From Rhizobium sp. RU36D (GTDB lineage Bacteria > Pseudomonadota > Alphaproteobacteria > Rhizobiales > Rhizobiaceae), in assembly GCF_900176345.1 (NCBI RefSeq), contig NZ_FWXU01000014.1, forward strand, positions 62,001 to 126,000: 64,000 nucleotides of DNA, written 5' to 3'. Every line of letters begins with the position of its first letter. Position 1 is the stretch's first letter. Positions 43,029 to 53,046 of the stretch are shown here, in pieces. The notes under the pieces were generated by a model. That model was not told where the DNA came from and made no database searches. It worked only from the letters and a program-made list of their open reading frames with translations. A program made the position numbers and the translations under genes.

Positions 43029-46000
43029 ATGTTTATTTCGACGATTACCCTAACGTCTCCGCGTCGGAACTCCAGACGGAAAGGGAGGCTTTACGTCGCG
43101 CTCGTGACCTCCACGGCCTTGATGACGCAGCCCTTGCTTGTGCGGATGGCCTTTGGCGGTGAAGCGCTGCCCACCGGTGGCCAGGTGCTGGAGGGATCGG
43201 TGACGTTCGATTCGGCCGGTTCCACGATGACCGTCATGCAGGGCTCCGAGAAGGCTATCGTCAACTGGAACGGATTTTCGATCGGATCCGGAAATTCGGT
43301 CAATTTTGTCCAGCCTAATGCGGGGTCGGCCATCCTCAACCGCGTGACCGGTGGCACATCGACCACGATTGCCGGCTCTCTGTCGGCCAACGGCCAGGTG
43401 TATCTGGTCAATCCAAACGGGATCGCCATCACGCCGACAGGCACGGTGAAGGTCGGTGGCGGCTTCGTGGCGTCGACGCTGGACATCGATGATCGGGATT
43501 TCCTTGAGGGCAATCTGGCTTTTCATGGCAATGGCGCATCCGCAGGCGTGCGCAATGAAGGCGTCATCACGGTCGGGCGCGGCGGTTATGCCGCCTTGCT
43601 CGGCGGTACCGTCAGGAATGACGGGTTGATCGCCGTGCCGATGGGCAAAGTGGGTCTGGGCTCGGGCGAGCAAGCGACGCTCGACCTCTCGGGCGATGGC
43701 TTCCTGCAGGTGGCTGTGCCAACACGCGAAGGCGCCGAAGGCGAGGGTGCACTGGTCGAGAACGGCGGGACGATTTCAGCAGACGGCGGTGCGGTCGTTA
43801 TGCGTGCTGCGACGGCGCGTGAAGCGTCTCGGCAGGCCATCAACATGTCCGGCGTGGTCGAGGCAAAAACCGTGTCTGGTCGCAATGGCGCCATTGTCAT
43901 CGGTGGCGGCGCGGGCGGTTCGGTCAAGGTGTCCGGCAAGGTCAGAGCCACCGCCGCGGCCGGCAAGGGCGGCAAGGTGGAAGTGACCGGCCGCCAGGTG
44001 GCTCTGAACGGCGCTGAAATCGATGCCTCGGGCGCGGCAGGCGGCGGCAAGGTGAAGATCGGGGGGGATTGGCAGGGGGCGAGCGGCACGCAGCGTGCCT
44101 CCACCACCAGCGTCGATACGACCAGCATTATCCGCGCTGATGCCACCGAGTCAGGCTCTGGCGGAACTGTGGTTGTATGGTCTGACGACCTCACGCGCTT
44201 TTCGGGGCTGATTACCGCGCGCGGCGCGGGTTCCGGTCATGGCGGAGATGCGGAAGTCTCCGGCAAGGCCGCGCTGGATTACGCCGGCTTTTCCGATCTA
44301 AGTGCCCAGAACGGGCGTTTTGGTTCGCTGCTGCTCGACCCCTACAATATCACGATATCGAGTGCCACCAGCAGCAATGTCAGCGGCTTTGACGCGTCCG
44401 GCAGCGGCAGTATCCTCAATGTCAACACGCTGACGACCGCGCTCGCCGGCGCCAATGTCACCGTAACGACGGGCTCCGGCGGCGCTGAAGCCGGCAATAT
44501 CACGGTGGCAGCACCCATTGCCTGGTCGGCGGGGACGACGCTAACTCTGTCGGCAGCGGGCAGTATCTTCATCAACAAGGACATCAGCGCGACGGGTGCA
44601 GGCGCCGGTCTCGTGCTGACCTATGGTACGGATTATAGCCTGAACAATGGGGCTCGGGTTACCCTCTCAGGTTCGTCGGCAAGTCTCGCCGTCAACGGCC
44701 AATCCTACACGCTGATCCATGATGTGTCCTCTCTGCAGGCCATGGGCAGCACGGGCTTCTATGCGGTGGCCAACGACATCGACGCCTCGGCGACGGCAAG
44801 CTGGAACGGCGGTGCGGGTTTCGACCCGATCGGACGCTCCACAGCCTTCTCCGGCACCTTCTCCGGCCTCGGCCATAATATTGATGGTTTGACCATCAAT
44901 CGACCCGGTACGACCTTTATCGGCCTTTTTGCTCAGGCGGATTCCGCGACGTTGCGGGATATGACGCTCTCCAATATCTCGGTGACCGGCAACGGCCGAG
45001 TGGGAGGGCTGGTGGGCCAAGTGAGCAACTCCAACCTGAGCAACATCCACGTCATGGGCAGTGTGACCGGATTTCAGGAAGCCGGGGGAATCGCGGGTTG
45101 GTTGGCTGAGTCAGTATTGTCCAATACCTCCTCGGCGGCGTCCGTCACGGTCTCGGGGAACGGGGCCGGCGGCCTTGTGGGCCATGCCATTTACACCGTC
45201 ACGATCTCCGATTCCTACGCCACCGGAGCAGTGACGGCCGCCAGCAACGCTGGCGGCCTCGTGGGGCAGGCCCTGGGTGGTCCGCTCATCCTGACCAATG
45301 TCTATGCCAGCGGCAGGGTCACAGGGGCCAGCGGCACCGGCGGACTGATCGGCGTGGACGCAGATAGTACGTCTCCGGCCTCGTTCTTCCTCAACAATGC
45401 CTATTGGGACGCCAGTTCAACGGGGCAGACCGTTGCGATCGGCACCGCCCCCAGCTCCACCATTACCGGCACGGCCGTCGACGTCTCCGGCGCGCCCCGG
45501 ACCCAGGCCACCTATTCCGGCCTCGATTTCACCAACACTTGGGTGATGATCGACGGGGAAACCCGGCCGATGCTGCGCAATGAGTATTCGACCGTCATTG
45601 CAACGCCGGCAGCATTGCAACTGATGTCGCAGGATCTCACCGCCAGCTACAAGCTGGGTGCAAATATCAACATGACGAGCGCCCAAGCGGTCGGCAGCAA
45701 CGGCTATTACGGCGGCCTGTGGGGCGCATCCGGCTTTGTTTCCATCGGCAGCCAAAGCCAGCGCTTCACCGGCATATTTGACGGTCAGAGCCACACCATC
45801 ACCGGCCTCGTGATCGATCGGCTCGGATCGGACTATATCGGCCTGTTCGGCGCTACCAATGGCGCGACCATCAGCAATGTGGCGCTGTCTGGCGGTAGCA
45901 TTCGCGGCAGTCGTTATGTCGGTGGGTTGATCGGCGCTGCCTATGGCGGCAGCGTGACCCTTTCATCCTCGGGTGTTTCCATCACCACCGATGATGGCAT

Positions 46001-49000
46001 CGTCGGCGGCCTGGTCGGCAAGCTGGACAATGGTACCATCACGCAATCCTTTGCCACAGGAAATATCCGAAGCAATCTCAGTGTGGGCTTGGGAAGCGTC
46101 GGCGGGCTGGTGGGTGAATCGGTTCAGAGCAACATCAGTCAGTCGTTTGCAACAGGAAACGTGACCATCCAAGGCTCCTCCAGTAGCGGCCAGATTGGCT
46201 TCGGCGGCTTCGTTGGAGTAAATGCTCAATCAACGATTACCGATTCTTATGCAACAGGCAATGTGACCGGTCTGAGCCTTCTGGACTGGCTCGGCGGATT
46301 TGCCGGTGTGAATGGGTCTCTTAGCTCAATCTCCAACTCCTATTCCACAGGCTATGTCAACGTCGCAAGCGGAAGGGCCGGAGGCTTCGTCGGTGCGAAT
46401 TTCGACTTCAATGCGGTGGTATCCAACGTCTATTGGGACACCGAGACCAGCGGTAAGTCAATCGGTGTTTATGCTGGAACGGGTGCGACTGGACTCACCA
46501 CCACGCAGTTGCAGGGCACATTGCCTTCGGGCTTTTCTCCGTCCATCTGGGGCACCGGCGCCGGCCTTTATCCATACTTCAACTGGCTCTATCCAACGGC
46601 ACCTGTGGCGGTATCGGGTATTGCCTATAGCGATGCCGGCACCACGGTTGCGGCTGGACAAGGCGTCACCGCCGTATCCGGCGGCAGCGCCATCGGCAGC
46701 ACCAACACGGGTGCGAACGGCTATTACTATGTCCTGGCGGCCGCAGACAAACTGGCCGCCACCGGTGCCCTCACATATTTCGACGGGGTGACCGCAAAAG
46801 GCGCGGCCTTCTCCGATGTCGCCGGCACCAATGGCATCCAGAATATGTCCATCTATGGCACGGCCGCCCATGTAATCACCGGCCAGTCGACCCTGGGGGC
46901 AACACGGGCCAATTATCTTGCCGCGCGCGGCAGCTATGCAGATACCGATCTGTCCTTCCTCTCGTCCAGCGGCTTTGCGCCGCTGACGACATCGGCAGGC
47001 TACGGCGTTTATCTGAACAGCACGGGCAACTATACGCTGAACGGCAATCTCGGCTCTTCCGGCCTTCTCACCGTCGACAGTGGCGGCACCTTGGGCGTCA
47101 GCGGCACCGCTACCCTCTCGGCAGCGGGCGCGCTCACCCTCGCCGACGCCATATCGTGGACAGATGCATCGAGCGTGACCCTCGCCACCACATCAAGCGG
47201 CAACATCAACCTTGGTGGCGCAGTCACGGGCACCAACGGCACGCTGATCGTGAATGCCAGTGGCACCGCAACCACATCCAACGCCGTCAATGTCGGCACT
47301 TTCCGCCTTGCTGGCGGCACCTGGAACCAGCTTTCCTCCACATTGCTAACCTTCTCGGCCACGAATTTCGTGCTGGCGACCGGCTCCACCTTCCTGCGGG
47401 CGACGGGTGGCGATGGCACCGCCGCGACGCCCTACGAGATCGAGGATATCTATGGGCTTCAGGGAATAGGCTCGAACAGCCTGCTGTCGCGGCATTTCAT
47501 TCTCACGGCAGATATAGATGCCAGCGGAACGGCAAACTGGAACTCTGGCGCCGGCTTTGACCCGATCGGTGATTCCTCCAACGGGTTTGCCGGAAGTTTC
47601 GACGGGGCGGGGCACACCATCTCGAACCTGAAAATCGCGACATCTGCCAGTTACTCCGGCCTGTTCGCGCGGACCAGTGGCACCATCCGCAGCGTGGGTC
47701 TCGTAGGGGCATCTGTCAGCGGGGGCGCAAGGGTAGGAGCCCTGGTAGGCCACCAAGCTTCCGGCACGATCACGAACTCTTACGCAACAGGCACCGTCAC
47801 GAGCGCGAGTACGGCCGTCGGAGGGCTGGTCGGCTCTCAAGCCGGCACAATCACAAACTCCTATGCAGCTGTGACCGTTTCTGGCGGTCTGTCGGTTGGT
47901 GGCTTGGTCGGCCAGCAGGACGGTGGAACGATCAGCAATTCCTTCGCGACAGGCGCCGTCACAGCCTCCAATGCCGACGCCGGTGGTCTGGTTGGTTACC
48001 AGTACGGCACGATCAGCAATTCCTATGCAACAGGTTCTGTCTCAGCTGCAAATTCCGACGCTGGTGGTTTGGTCGGCACCCAGGCTTCCAGTGGTGCGAT
48101 CAGCAATTCTTACGCGACAGGCCAAGTGTCCGGAGGCTCATATGTCGGCGGGCTGATCGGCAGTCATACCCCGGGCGCGACACTCACCAGCAGCTTCTGG
48201 AATACCACCTCCTCGGGCACAACACTTGGCCTGGGCCGCGGTTCGTCTACCGGCGTGACGGGTCTCACCACCGCACAGATGAGCAGTCTATCCACGTTCA
48301 CGAATGCCGGTTGGGATATTGATGACACCGGCGGCACCGGCAAGGTCTGGCGCATCTACGACGGGCTGACGGCTCCACTGCTGCGTGGTTTCATGACCGG
48401 GCTCACCGTGACGACGACCGCAGCCGTGACAAAGACCTATGACGGCCTTGCGACCAGCACAAACGTCGGCACGCTGACCTACAGCCCGACTAGTTACAAC
48501 AGCGCACAGGTTCTGGGCACGGCCGGCTACATCGCCTCCAGTGCCAATGCCGGCAGCTACTCCGGCGCGGCGCTGACGCTGGGCGGCCTCTACTCCACGC
48601 AGCTCGGTTACGACCTCACGCTCAATGCCGGCAGCCTGACCATCAACAGGGCCGCCTTGTCGGTCACGGCCAACAATGCCAGCAAGGTCTATGACGGCGT
48701 GGCCTATTCCGGCGGCAATGGTGTCTCCTATTCCGGCTTCGTCAATGGCGAAACCGCCTCTGTCCTCGGAGGCACCCTGACCTATGGCGGAACATCCCAG
48801 GGTGCTTCGGCCGCGGGGTCCTATGGTATTACAGCATCCGGCCTGACTTCCGGTAATTACGCAATCACCTACGCACCGGGAACGCTGACCATATCCCCGG
48901 CAAACGTGACGCTGACGATCACGCCCGACGCCGCCAGCAAGACCTATGGCCAGGCGCTCGTGCTGAACAGCTATTCCGTCGCTGGCTCATTGATCGGCAG

Positions 49001-50996
49001 CGACGCGATCGGCTCGGTATCGCTGGCCAGTGCCGGGACCGCGGCCAGCGCTGGTGCCGGCACCTATGACATCACGGCTTCCAACGCAGTGTTCTCCAGC
49101 GGTTCGGCCTCGAACTACACCATCACCTATCAAATGCTGGCCAACGGCCTGACCGTCAACAAGGCAGCTCTGACGATCACCGCCAATGATGCCAGCAAGG
49201 TTTATGATGGCCTGGCCTATTCCGGCGGCAATGGGGTTTCATATTCCGGCTTCGTCAATGGCGAGACGTCCGCGGTGCTGGGCGGCACACTGGCCTATGG
49301 CGGCACCTCGCAGGGCGCGGTAAATGCCGGCACCTATTCCATCACAGGCTCCGGCCTGACCTCGGGCAATTACGACATCACCTATGCACCGGGAACGCTG
49401 ACGGTGTCCGCCGCAACTCTGACGGTCACGGCCAACAATGCCAGCAAGGTGTATAACGGCGTGGCCTATTCCGGTGGCAACGGCGTCACTTATTCCGGCT
49501 TGGTCAATGGCGAGACGGCCTCTGTCCTCGGCGGCACGCTGGCCTATGGCGGCACGTCACAGGGCGCGGTGAATGCCGGCACCTATTCCATCACAGGTTC
49601 TGGCCTAACCTCCGGCAATTACAACATCACCTATGCACCGGGAGCGCTGACCGTTTCTGCCGCAGCTCTGACAGTCACCGCCAACAACGCGAGCAAGGTC
49701 TATAATGGTGTGGCCTATTCCGGCGGCAATGGGGTTTCGTATTCCGGCTTCGTCAATGGCGAGACGGCGTCTGTTCTCGGCGGCACGCTGGCTTATGGCG
49801 GCACTGCGCAAGGTGCGGTGAATGCGGGGACCTATGCCATCACGGGTTCTGGCCTGACCTCCGGCAATTACAACATCACCTATGCACCGGGATCGCTGAC
49901 CGTTTCCGCCGCAGCTTTGACAGTGACCGCCAACAGCGCCAGCAAGGTCTATGACGGCGTGAGCTACTCCGGCGGCAATGGCGTGACCTATTCCGGCTTC
50001 GTCAATGGCGAGACGGCGTCTGTTCTCGCTGGCACGCTGGCCTATGGCGGCACCGCGCAGGGTGCATCGGCGGCAGGGTCCTACAGCATCACCGCATCGG
50101 GTCTGACCTCCGGCAATTATGACATCAGCTATGCACCGGGAACGCTGACCATTTCCCCCGCGCTTGTCACCTTGACGATCACGCCTGGTACGGCCAGCAA
50201 GACCTATGGCCAGACGCTTGTTCTGAACAGCTACTCCGTCGCCGGCTCATTGATCAGCGGCGACACGATCGGCTCGGTGTCTCTGACCAGTGGCGGTGCG
50301 GCCGCCAGCGCGGCAGTGGGCACCTATGACATCACGGCCTCCAACGCTGTCTTCACCAGCGGTGCGGCCTCGAACTATGCGATTACCTATCAGGTTCTCG
50401 CCAACGGTCTGACCGTCAACGCGGCATCTTTGACGATCACCGCCAATGATGCCAGCAAGATCTATGATGGCCTTGCCTATTCCGGCGGCAATGGGGTCGC
50501 TTATTCCGGTTTCGTCAATGGCGAGACATCAGCGGTGCTGGACGGCTCTCTGGTTTATGGCGGCTCTGCCCAGGGTGCCGTGGCTGCTGGCACCTATGAC
50601 CTCACGGTCTCCGGCCTTACCGCACGCAATTACGCGATCCGCTATCTCGGCGGAGTGCTGATGGTCCAGGCTGCCCCCAGTCCTACGGTCACCCCTCAAC
50701 CCACGGTCAATCCCCAGCCAACCCCCAATCCGGCACCTGCGATCGACCCCGGTATCCCGGCAAGCGCGCTGGTGGATGGTATCAATGTGCCGCTGGCGAG
50801 CCTGCCGGTCTGGCGCCAGTCGGTAACGCAGGGTGGACCTGGAGTGGTAACCAACGCCACGGGCGGCAACGACGCATCTGCTGGCGGACAAGCTCCAGTC
50901 TTTGCCTCCGCCGACGTGTGGCTGTTCGGCGCCCCCTGCTTCGGCGCATTGGTCCAGGCCTCTGCCTGCACAGGCGGCGGGGCTGGAGGCGAATAA
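43029..50996 (+). CDS. TpsA: very large filamentous-haemagglutinin-type adhesin of a two-partner secretion system
   Basis: 2655 residues. The N-terminus has a basic, long signal region (PRRNSRRKGRLYVALVTSTALM) and a TPS secretion domain to about residue 300, with AILNRVTGG and VYLVNPNGI motifs. A beta-helical stem follows. GLUG-type repeats (GGLVG...ISNSYATG) occupy about residues 620-1140 and 1520-1720. A YDG-like domain and eight MBG-type repeats fill about 1790-2547. A Pro/Thr linker (TVTPQPTVNPQPTPNP) and a short tail with the only two cysteines seen in the protein, Cys2637 and Cys2647, end it. The protein should be exported through the TpsB pore encoded next, and act in adhesion or biofilm formation. 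The ribosome-binding site is weak, so the start may be slightly downstream. Confidence 0.9.
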   Translation: MFISTITLTSPRRNSRRKGRLYVALVTSTALMTQPLLVRMAFGGEALPTGGQVLEGSVTFDSAGSTMTVMQGSEKAIVNWNGFSIGSGNSVNFVQPNAGSAILNRVTGGTSTTIAGSLSANGQVYLVNPNGIAITPTGTVKVGGGFVASTLDIDDRDFLEGNLAFHGNGASAGVRNEGVITVGRGGYAALLGGTVRNDGLIAVPMGKVGLGSGEQATLDLSGDGFLQVAVPTREGAEGEGALVENGGTISADGGAVVMRAATAREASRQAINMSGVVEAKTVSGRNGAIVIGGGAGGSVKVSGKVRATAAAGKGGKVEVTGRQVALNGAEIDASGAAGGGKVKIGGDWQGASGTQRASTTSVDTTSIIRADATESGSGGTVVVWSDDLTRFSGLITARGAGSGHGGDAEVSGKAALDYAGFSDLSAQNGRFGSLLLDPYNITISSATSSNVSGFDASGSGSILNVNTLTTALAGANVTVTTGSGGAEAGNITVAAPIAWSAGTTLTLSAAGSIFINKDISATGAGAGLVLTYGTDYSLNNGARVTLSGSSASLAVNGQSYTLIHDVSSLQAMGSTGFYAVANDIDASATASWNGGAGFDPIGRSTAFSGTFSGLGHNIDGLTINRPGTTFIGLFAQADSATLRDMTLSNISVTGNGRVGGLVGQVSNSNLSNIHVMGSVTGFQEAGGIAGWLAESVLSNTSSAASVTVSGNGAGGLVGHAIYTVTISDSYATGAVTAASNAGGLVGQALGGPLILTNVYASGRVTGASGTGGLIGVDADSTSPASFFLNNAYWDASSTGQTVAIGTAPSSTITGTAVDVSGAPRTQATYSGLDFTNTWVMIDGETRPMLRNEYSTVIATPAALQLMSQDLTASYKLGANINMTSAQAVGSNGYYGGLWGASGFVSIGSQSQRFTGIFDGQSHTITGLVIDRLGSDYIGLFGATNGATISNVALSGGSIRGSRYVGGLIGAAYGGSVTLSSSGVSITTDDGIVGGLVGKLDNGTITQSFATGNIRSNLSVGLGSVGGLVGESVQSNISQSFATGNVTIQGSSSSGQIGFGGFVGVNAQSTITDSYATGNVTGLSLLDWLGGFAGVNGSLSSISNSYSTGYVNVASGRAGGFVGANFDFNAVVSNVYWDTETSGKSIGVYAGTGATGLTTTQLQGTLPSGFSPSIWGTGAGLYPYFNWLYPTAPVAVSGIAYSDAGTTVAAGQGVTAVSGGSAIGSTNTGANGYYYVLAAADKLAATGALTYFDGVTAKGAAFSDVAGTNGIQNMSIYGTAAHVITGQSTLGATRANYLAARGSYADTDLSFLSSSGFAPLTTSAGYGVYLNSTGNYTLNGNLGSSGLLTVDSGGTLGVSGTATLSAAGALTLADAISWTDASSVTLATTSSGNINLGGAVTGTNGTLIVNASGTATTSNAVNVGTFRLAGGTWNQLSSTLLTFSATNFVLATGSTFLRATGGDGTAATPYEIEDIYGLQGIGSNSLLSRHFILTADIDASGTANWNSGAGFDPIGDSSNGFAGSFDGAGHTISNLKIATSASYSGLFARTSGTIRSVGLVGASVSGGARVGALVGHQASGTITNSYATGTVTSASTAVGGLVGSQAGTITNSYAAVTVSGGLSVGGLVGQQDGGTISNSFATGAVTASNADAGGLVGYQYGTISNSYATGSVSAANSDAGGLVGTQASSGAISNSYATGQVSGGSYVGGLIGSHTPGATLTSSFWNTTSSGTTLGLGRGSSTGVTGLTTAQMSSLSTFTNAGWDIDDTGGTGKVWRIYDGLTAPLLRGFMTGLTVTTTAAVTKTYDGLATSTNVGTLTYSPTSYNSAQVLGTAGYIASSANAGSYSGAALTLGGLYSTQLGYDLTLNAGSLTINRAALSVTANNASKVYDGVAYSGGNGVSYSGFVNGETASVLGGTLTYGGTSQGASAAGSYGITASGLTSGNYAITYAPGTLTISPANVTLTITPDAASKTYGQALVLNSYSVAGSLIGSDAIGSVSLASAGTAASAGAGTYDITASNAVFSSGSASNYTITYQMLANGLTVNKAALTITANDASKVYDGLAYSGGNGVSYSGFVNGETSAVLGGTLAYGGTSQGAVNAGTYSITGSGLTSGNYDITYAPGTLTVSAATLTVTANNASKVYNGVAYSGGNGVTYSGLVNGETASVLGGTLAYGGTSQGAVNAGTYSITGSGLTSGNYNITYAPGALTVSAAALTVTANNASKVYNGVAYSGGNGVSYSGFVNGETASVLGGTLAYGGTAQGAVNAGTYAITGSGLTSGNYNITYAPGSLTVSAAALTVTANSASKVYDGVSYSGGNGVTYSGFVNGETASVLAGTLAYGGTAQGASAAGSYSITASGLTSGNYDISYAPGTLTISPALVTLTITPGTASKTYGQTLVLNSYSVAGSLISGDTIGSVSLTSGGAAASAAVGTYDITASNAVFTSGAASNYAITYQVLANGLTVNAASLTITANDASKIYDGLAYSGGNGVAYSGFVNGETSAVLDGSLVYGGSAQGAVAAGTYDLTVSGLTARNYAIRYLGGVLMVQAAPSPTVTPQPTVNPQPTPNPAPAIDPGIPASALVDGINVPLASLPVWRQSVTQGGPGVVTNATGGNDASAGGQAPVFASADVWLFGAPCFGALVQASACTGGGAGGE
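48652..50670 (+). repeat. Tandem MBG-domain repeats within the adhesin gene
   Basis: Eight units of about 80-90 codons in the order A-B-A-A-A-A-B-A. A units share ASKVYDGVAYSGGNGV-type cores and YAPGTLT ends; B units share ASKTYGQ and SNYTITYQ-like parts. Some adjacent A units are nearly identical at DNA level, so copy number may change by recombination. Confidence 0.85.
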
Positions 50997-52759
50997 TGCA
51001 GTACCGGACAAAACCTAAGCGGCATCATGCGATGCGTATTCGCCGCGCATGGGGCACAGTGATCGCGGCCGGACTAATGCTGATCATCCCGCAGTCGATC
51101 GCGGCACAAACCGCGAGCCAATTGACCGAGCCGAGCTATGCGCCGCCGACGATCCGTGCCGTGCGTGGTGGGCTGACTGTACCGGCAACAGCCGGCCTTG
51201 AGGCGCCAGAAGGCGCGGAGACATTGCTGGTGAGGCCAGCGGGATTGTCCGTCGAAGGAGGGCTTGCGCCGCTGGCGGCCGAGACCGCAGCGATCAACGT
51301 CCGGCTTGCGGGCAAGCAGGTCAGCGGTGCCGATCTCTTCTCTGCCGCGCGCGATCTCGAGGAGGCCTATGCAAGAGCCGGCTATCTGCTGGTACGGGTC
51401 AGCCTGCCACCGCAGACGATCATGGATGGTCAGCCGCTGAAGCTGGTGGTGACGGACGGTTATGTCGAGAAGGTCGATACCTCGTCGCTGCCACCGTCGA
51501 TCCGTGGTCGTCTGGCAAGTGTTCTTTCACCGCTGGTGCGGCAGAAGGGGCTGACGCGCCGCGAGCTAGAGCGCCGGCTGCTGCTGGCCAGCGATCTGCC
51601 GGGTATCATGCTGCGTTCCACCCTGACGCCGGGCGGCGATCCCGGCGCCACCATTCTTGTTGTTGAGGGGCGCCACAATCCTATTACCGGAAGCATGTCG
51701 ATCGATAACGGCCTCTCCCCGGAACTGGGCCAATATCCCCTGGGCGTGGGCGCAGAATTCAACAGCCTCCTTGGCCTTGGCGAAGTCGGCTATGTCAGAT
51801 TGATCGGCTATTCCGGCCTGGATGGCGCGCTGCTGACCGACGATCCGCGCAACCGCCAGATCGTGGGCGGCGTCACGGTGCCGCTCGGCACCGACGGACT
51901 GTGGTTTGGACTGGAAGGCGTCGACAGCCGCACTCATCCGCAATCCGACCTCCCCTATACGATCCTTGACCATTTCCAGCGCTTCTCCACCCGGCTCGGC
52001 TACAGTTGGATGCGCAGCCGCGCCTTCAATACAAGCTCGGTGCTGAGTTTCGACCTGGCGGAGGAGCGACAGGAGATCGATGTCAATGGCTTCCGCACCG
52101 GCTGGAGCGAAGACCGGCTGCGGATCCTGCGGTTGAAGCAGGCGGCCGATGCCTATCTCCCTGACGGCGCGGTTGTGTCGGGTGAGGCGACGCTGTCATT
52201 CGGGCTCGATGCACTGGGCGCGCGCCACGCCACGCCGCTCCTTCCGCTGTCGCGGGTCGGCGCATCGCCGGACTTTGTCAAACTCGAAGTGATAGGAAGC
52301 TATCGGCAAAGCCTGCTGCAGGATCAGCTAAACCTGACGGTGTCAGGCAAGGCGCAGACCTCGTTCGGTGATCCGATGGTCACATCGGAACAGTTCGGCC
52401 TCGGCGGTTTCGACTGGTTGTCGTCCTTCGGAAGCGGCTCCCTGCAGGGGGATACAGGGGCCGCGTTGCGGGCGGAACTTGCCTTCCCCCAGACGCTGGA
52501 TGCCCTGTCCAATGGCACATTCGGCACCGCCATGTCGCCTTATCTGTTCGGCGCTGCCGGCATTGTCAAACTCGAAGAGGCGACAGCCGTCGAGGATACC
52601 GTGACCCGAGCCGCTGCCTTCGGTGTCGGTCTGCGCTTTGGCCTTGCTCAAAGGGAAAGCCTGCGATCCGCCAACCTCACCCTGGAATACGGTCGCGGCG
52701 TCGCCAGCGGAGCGAAGGGTGACAACCGTTTCAACCTGCGCTTTTCGACCACATTCTGA
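50996..52759 (+). CDS. TpsB: ShlB/FhaC-family outer-membrane translocator
   Basis: 587 residues: signal region (LMLIIPQSIAAQ), POTRA_2-type domain with GRHNPITGSMSIDNG linking into a 16-strand barrel that ends in LRFSTTF, the terminal aromatic signal. The start overlaps the tpsA stop (TAATG) and has GGAGG; ATG 51032 is an alternative. It would recognise the TPS domain of the adhesin and pass it through the outer membrane. The loop-6 motif, normally VRGY or VRGF, reads LSSF (residues 475-478) here. Confidence 0.9.
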   Translation: MQYRTKPKRHHAMRIRRAWGTVIAAGLMLIIPQSIAAQTASQLTEPSYAPPTIRAVRGGLTVPATAGLEAPEGAETLLVRPAGLSVEGGLAPLAAETAAINVRLAGKQVSGADLFSAARDLEEAYARAGYLLVRVSLPPQTIMDGQPLKLVVTDGYVEKVDTSSLPPSIRGRLASVLSPLVRQKGLTRRELERRLLLASDLPGIMLRSTLTPGGDPGATILVVEGRHNPITGSMSIDNGLSPELGQYPLGVGAEFNSLLGLGEVGYVRLIGYSGLDGALLTDDPRNRQIVGGVTVPLGTDGLWFGLEGVDSRTHPQSDLPYTILDHFQRFSTRLGYSWMRSRAFNTSSVLSFDLAEERQEIDVNGFRTGWSEDRLRILRLKQAADAYLPDGAVVSGEATLSFGLDALGARHATPLLPLSRVGASPDFVKLEVIGSYRQSLLQDQLNLTVSGKAQTSFGDPMVTSEQFGLGGFDWLSSFGSGSLQGDTGAALRAELAFPQTLDALSNGTFGTAMSPYLFGAAGIVKLEEATAVEDTVTRAAAFGVGLRFGLAQRESLRSANLTLEYGRGVASGAKGDNRFNLRFSTTF

Positions 52760-52786
52760 CCAAGACGGCGCCCCGTCTGGCAGAAG

Positions 52787-52822
52787 GAACGGCCGCCGCC
52801 TTGCCCGCGGCGGCGGTCGTTC
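52787..52822. terminator. Strong hairpin after tpsB
   Basis: GAACGGCCGCCGCC (52787-52800) pairs with GGCGGCGGTCGTTC (52809-52822) with one mismatch, across an 8-base loop. No U-run follows. It lies 28 bp past tpsB and before the convergent response-regulator gene. The rest of the 287-bp gap is A/T-richer and shows no gene. Confidence 0.55.
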
Positions 52823-53046
52823 TGACAAGCTTTCATCAAGGGTGTTGGCTGGGTCGCTCCTGCTGCACTCCGGTTTCGACGGGAGGAACACTTATGTAAT
52901 GGCCAATTTACAGCAGAGCTCGATCTATTCAGTTTTCGACAACGGCATGACACTCGTCGCGTTTGTTCTGACATACGACCGATGCGTAAGGACTTACGTT
53001 TTCGCCATGCTTCCCAATTCCGACGACCACGGTTGGCAGCCATATT

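Noticed and set aside
42685..43053. 122-codon open frame before tpsA
   Set aside because: It runs through the 9-bp repeat array and overlaps the tpsA start; composition is not gene-like.
43091..43513. Long minus-strand frames opposite the adhesin gene
   Set aside because: Repeat-rich, high-GC genes produce long antisense frames; none has a plausible start or protein.
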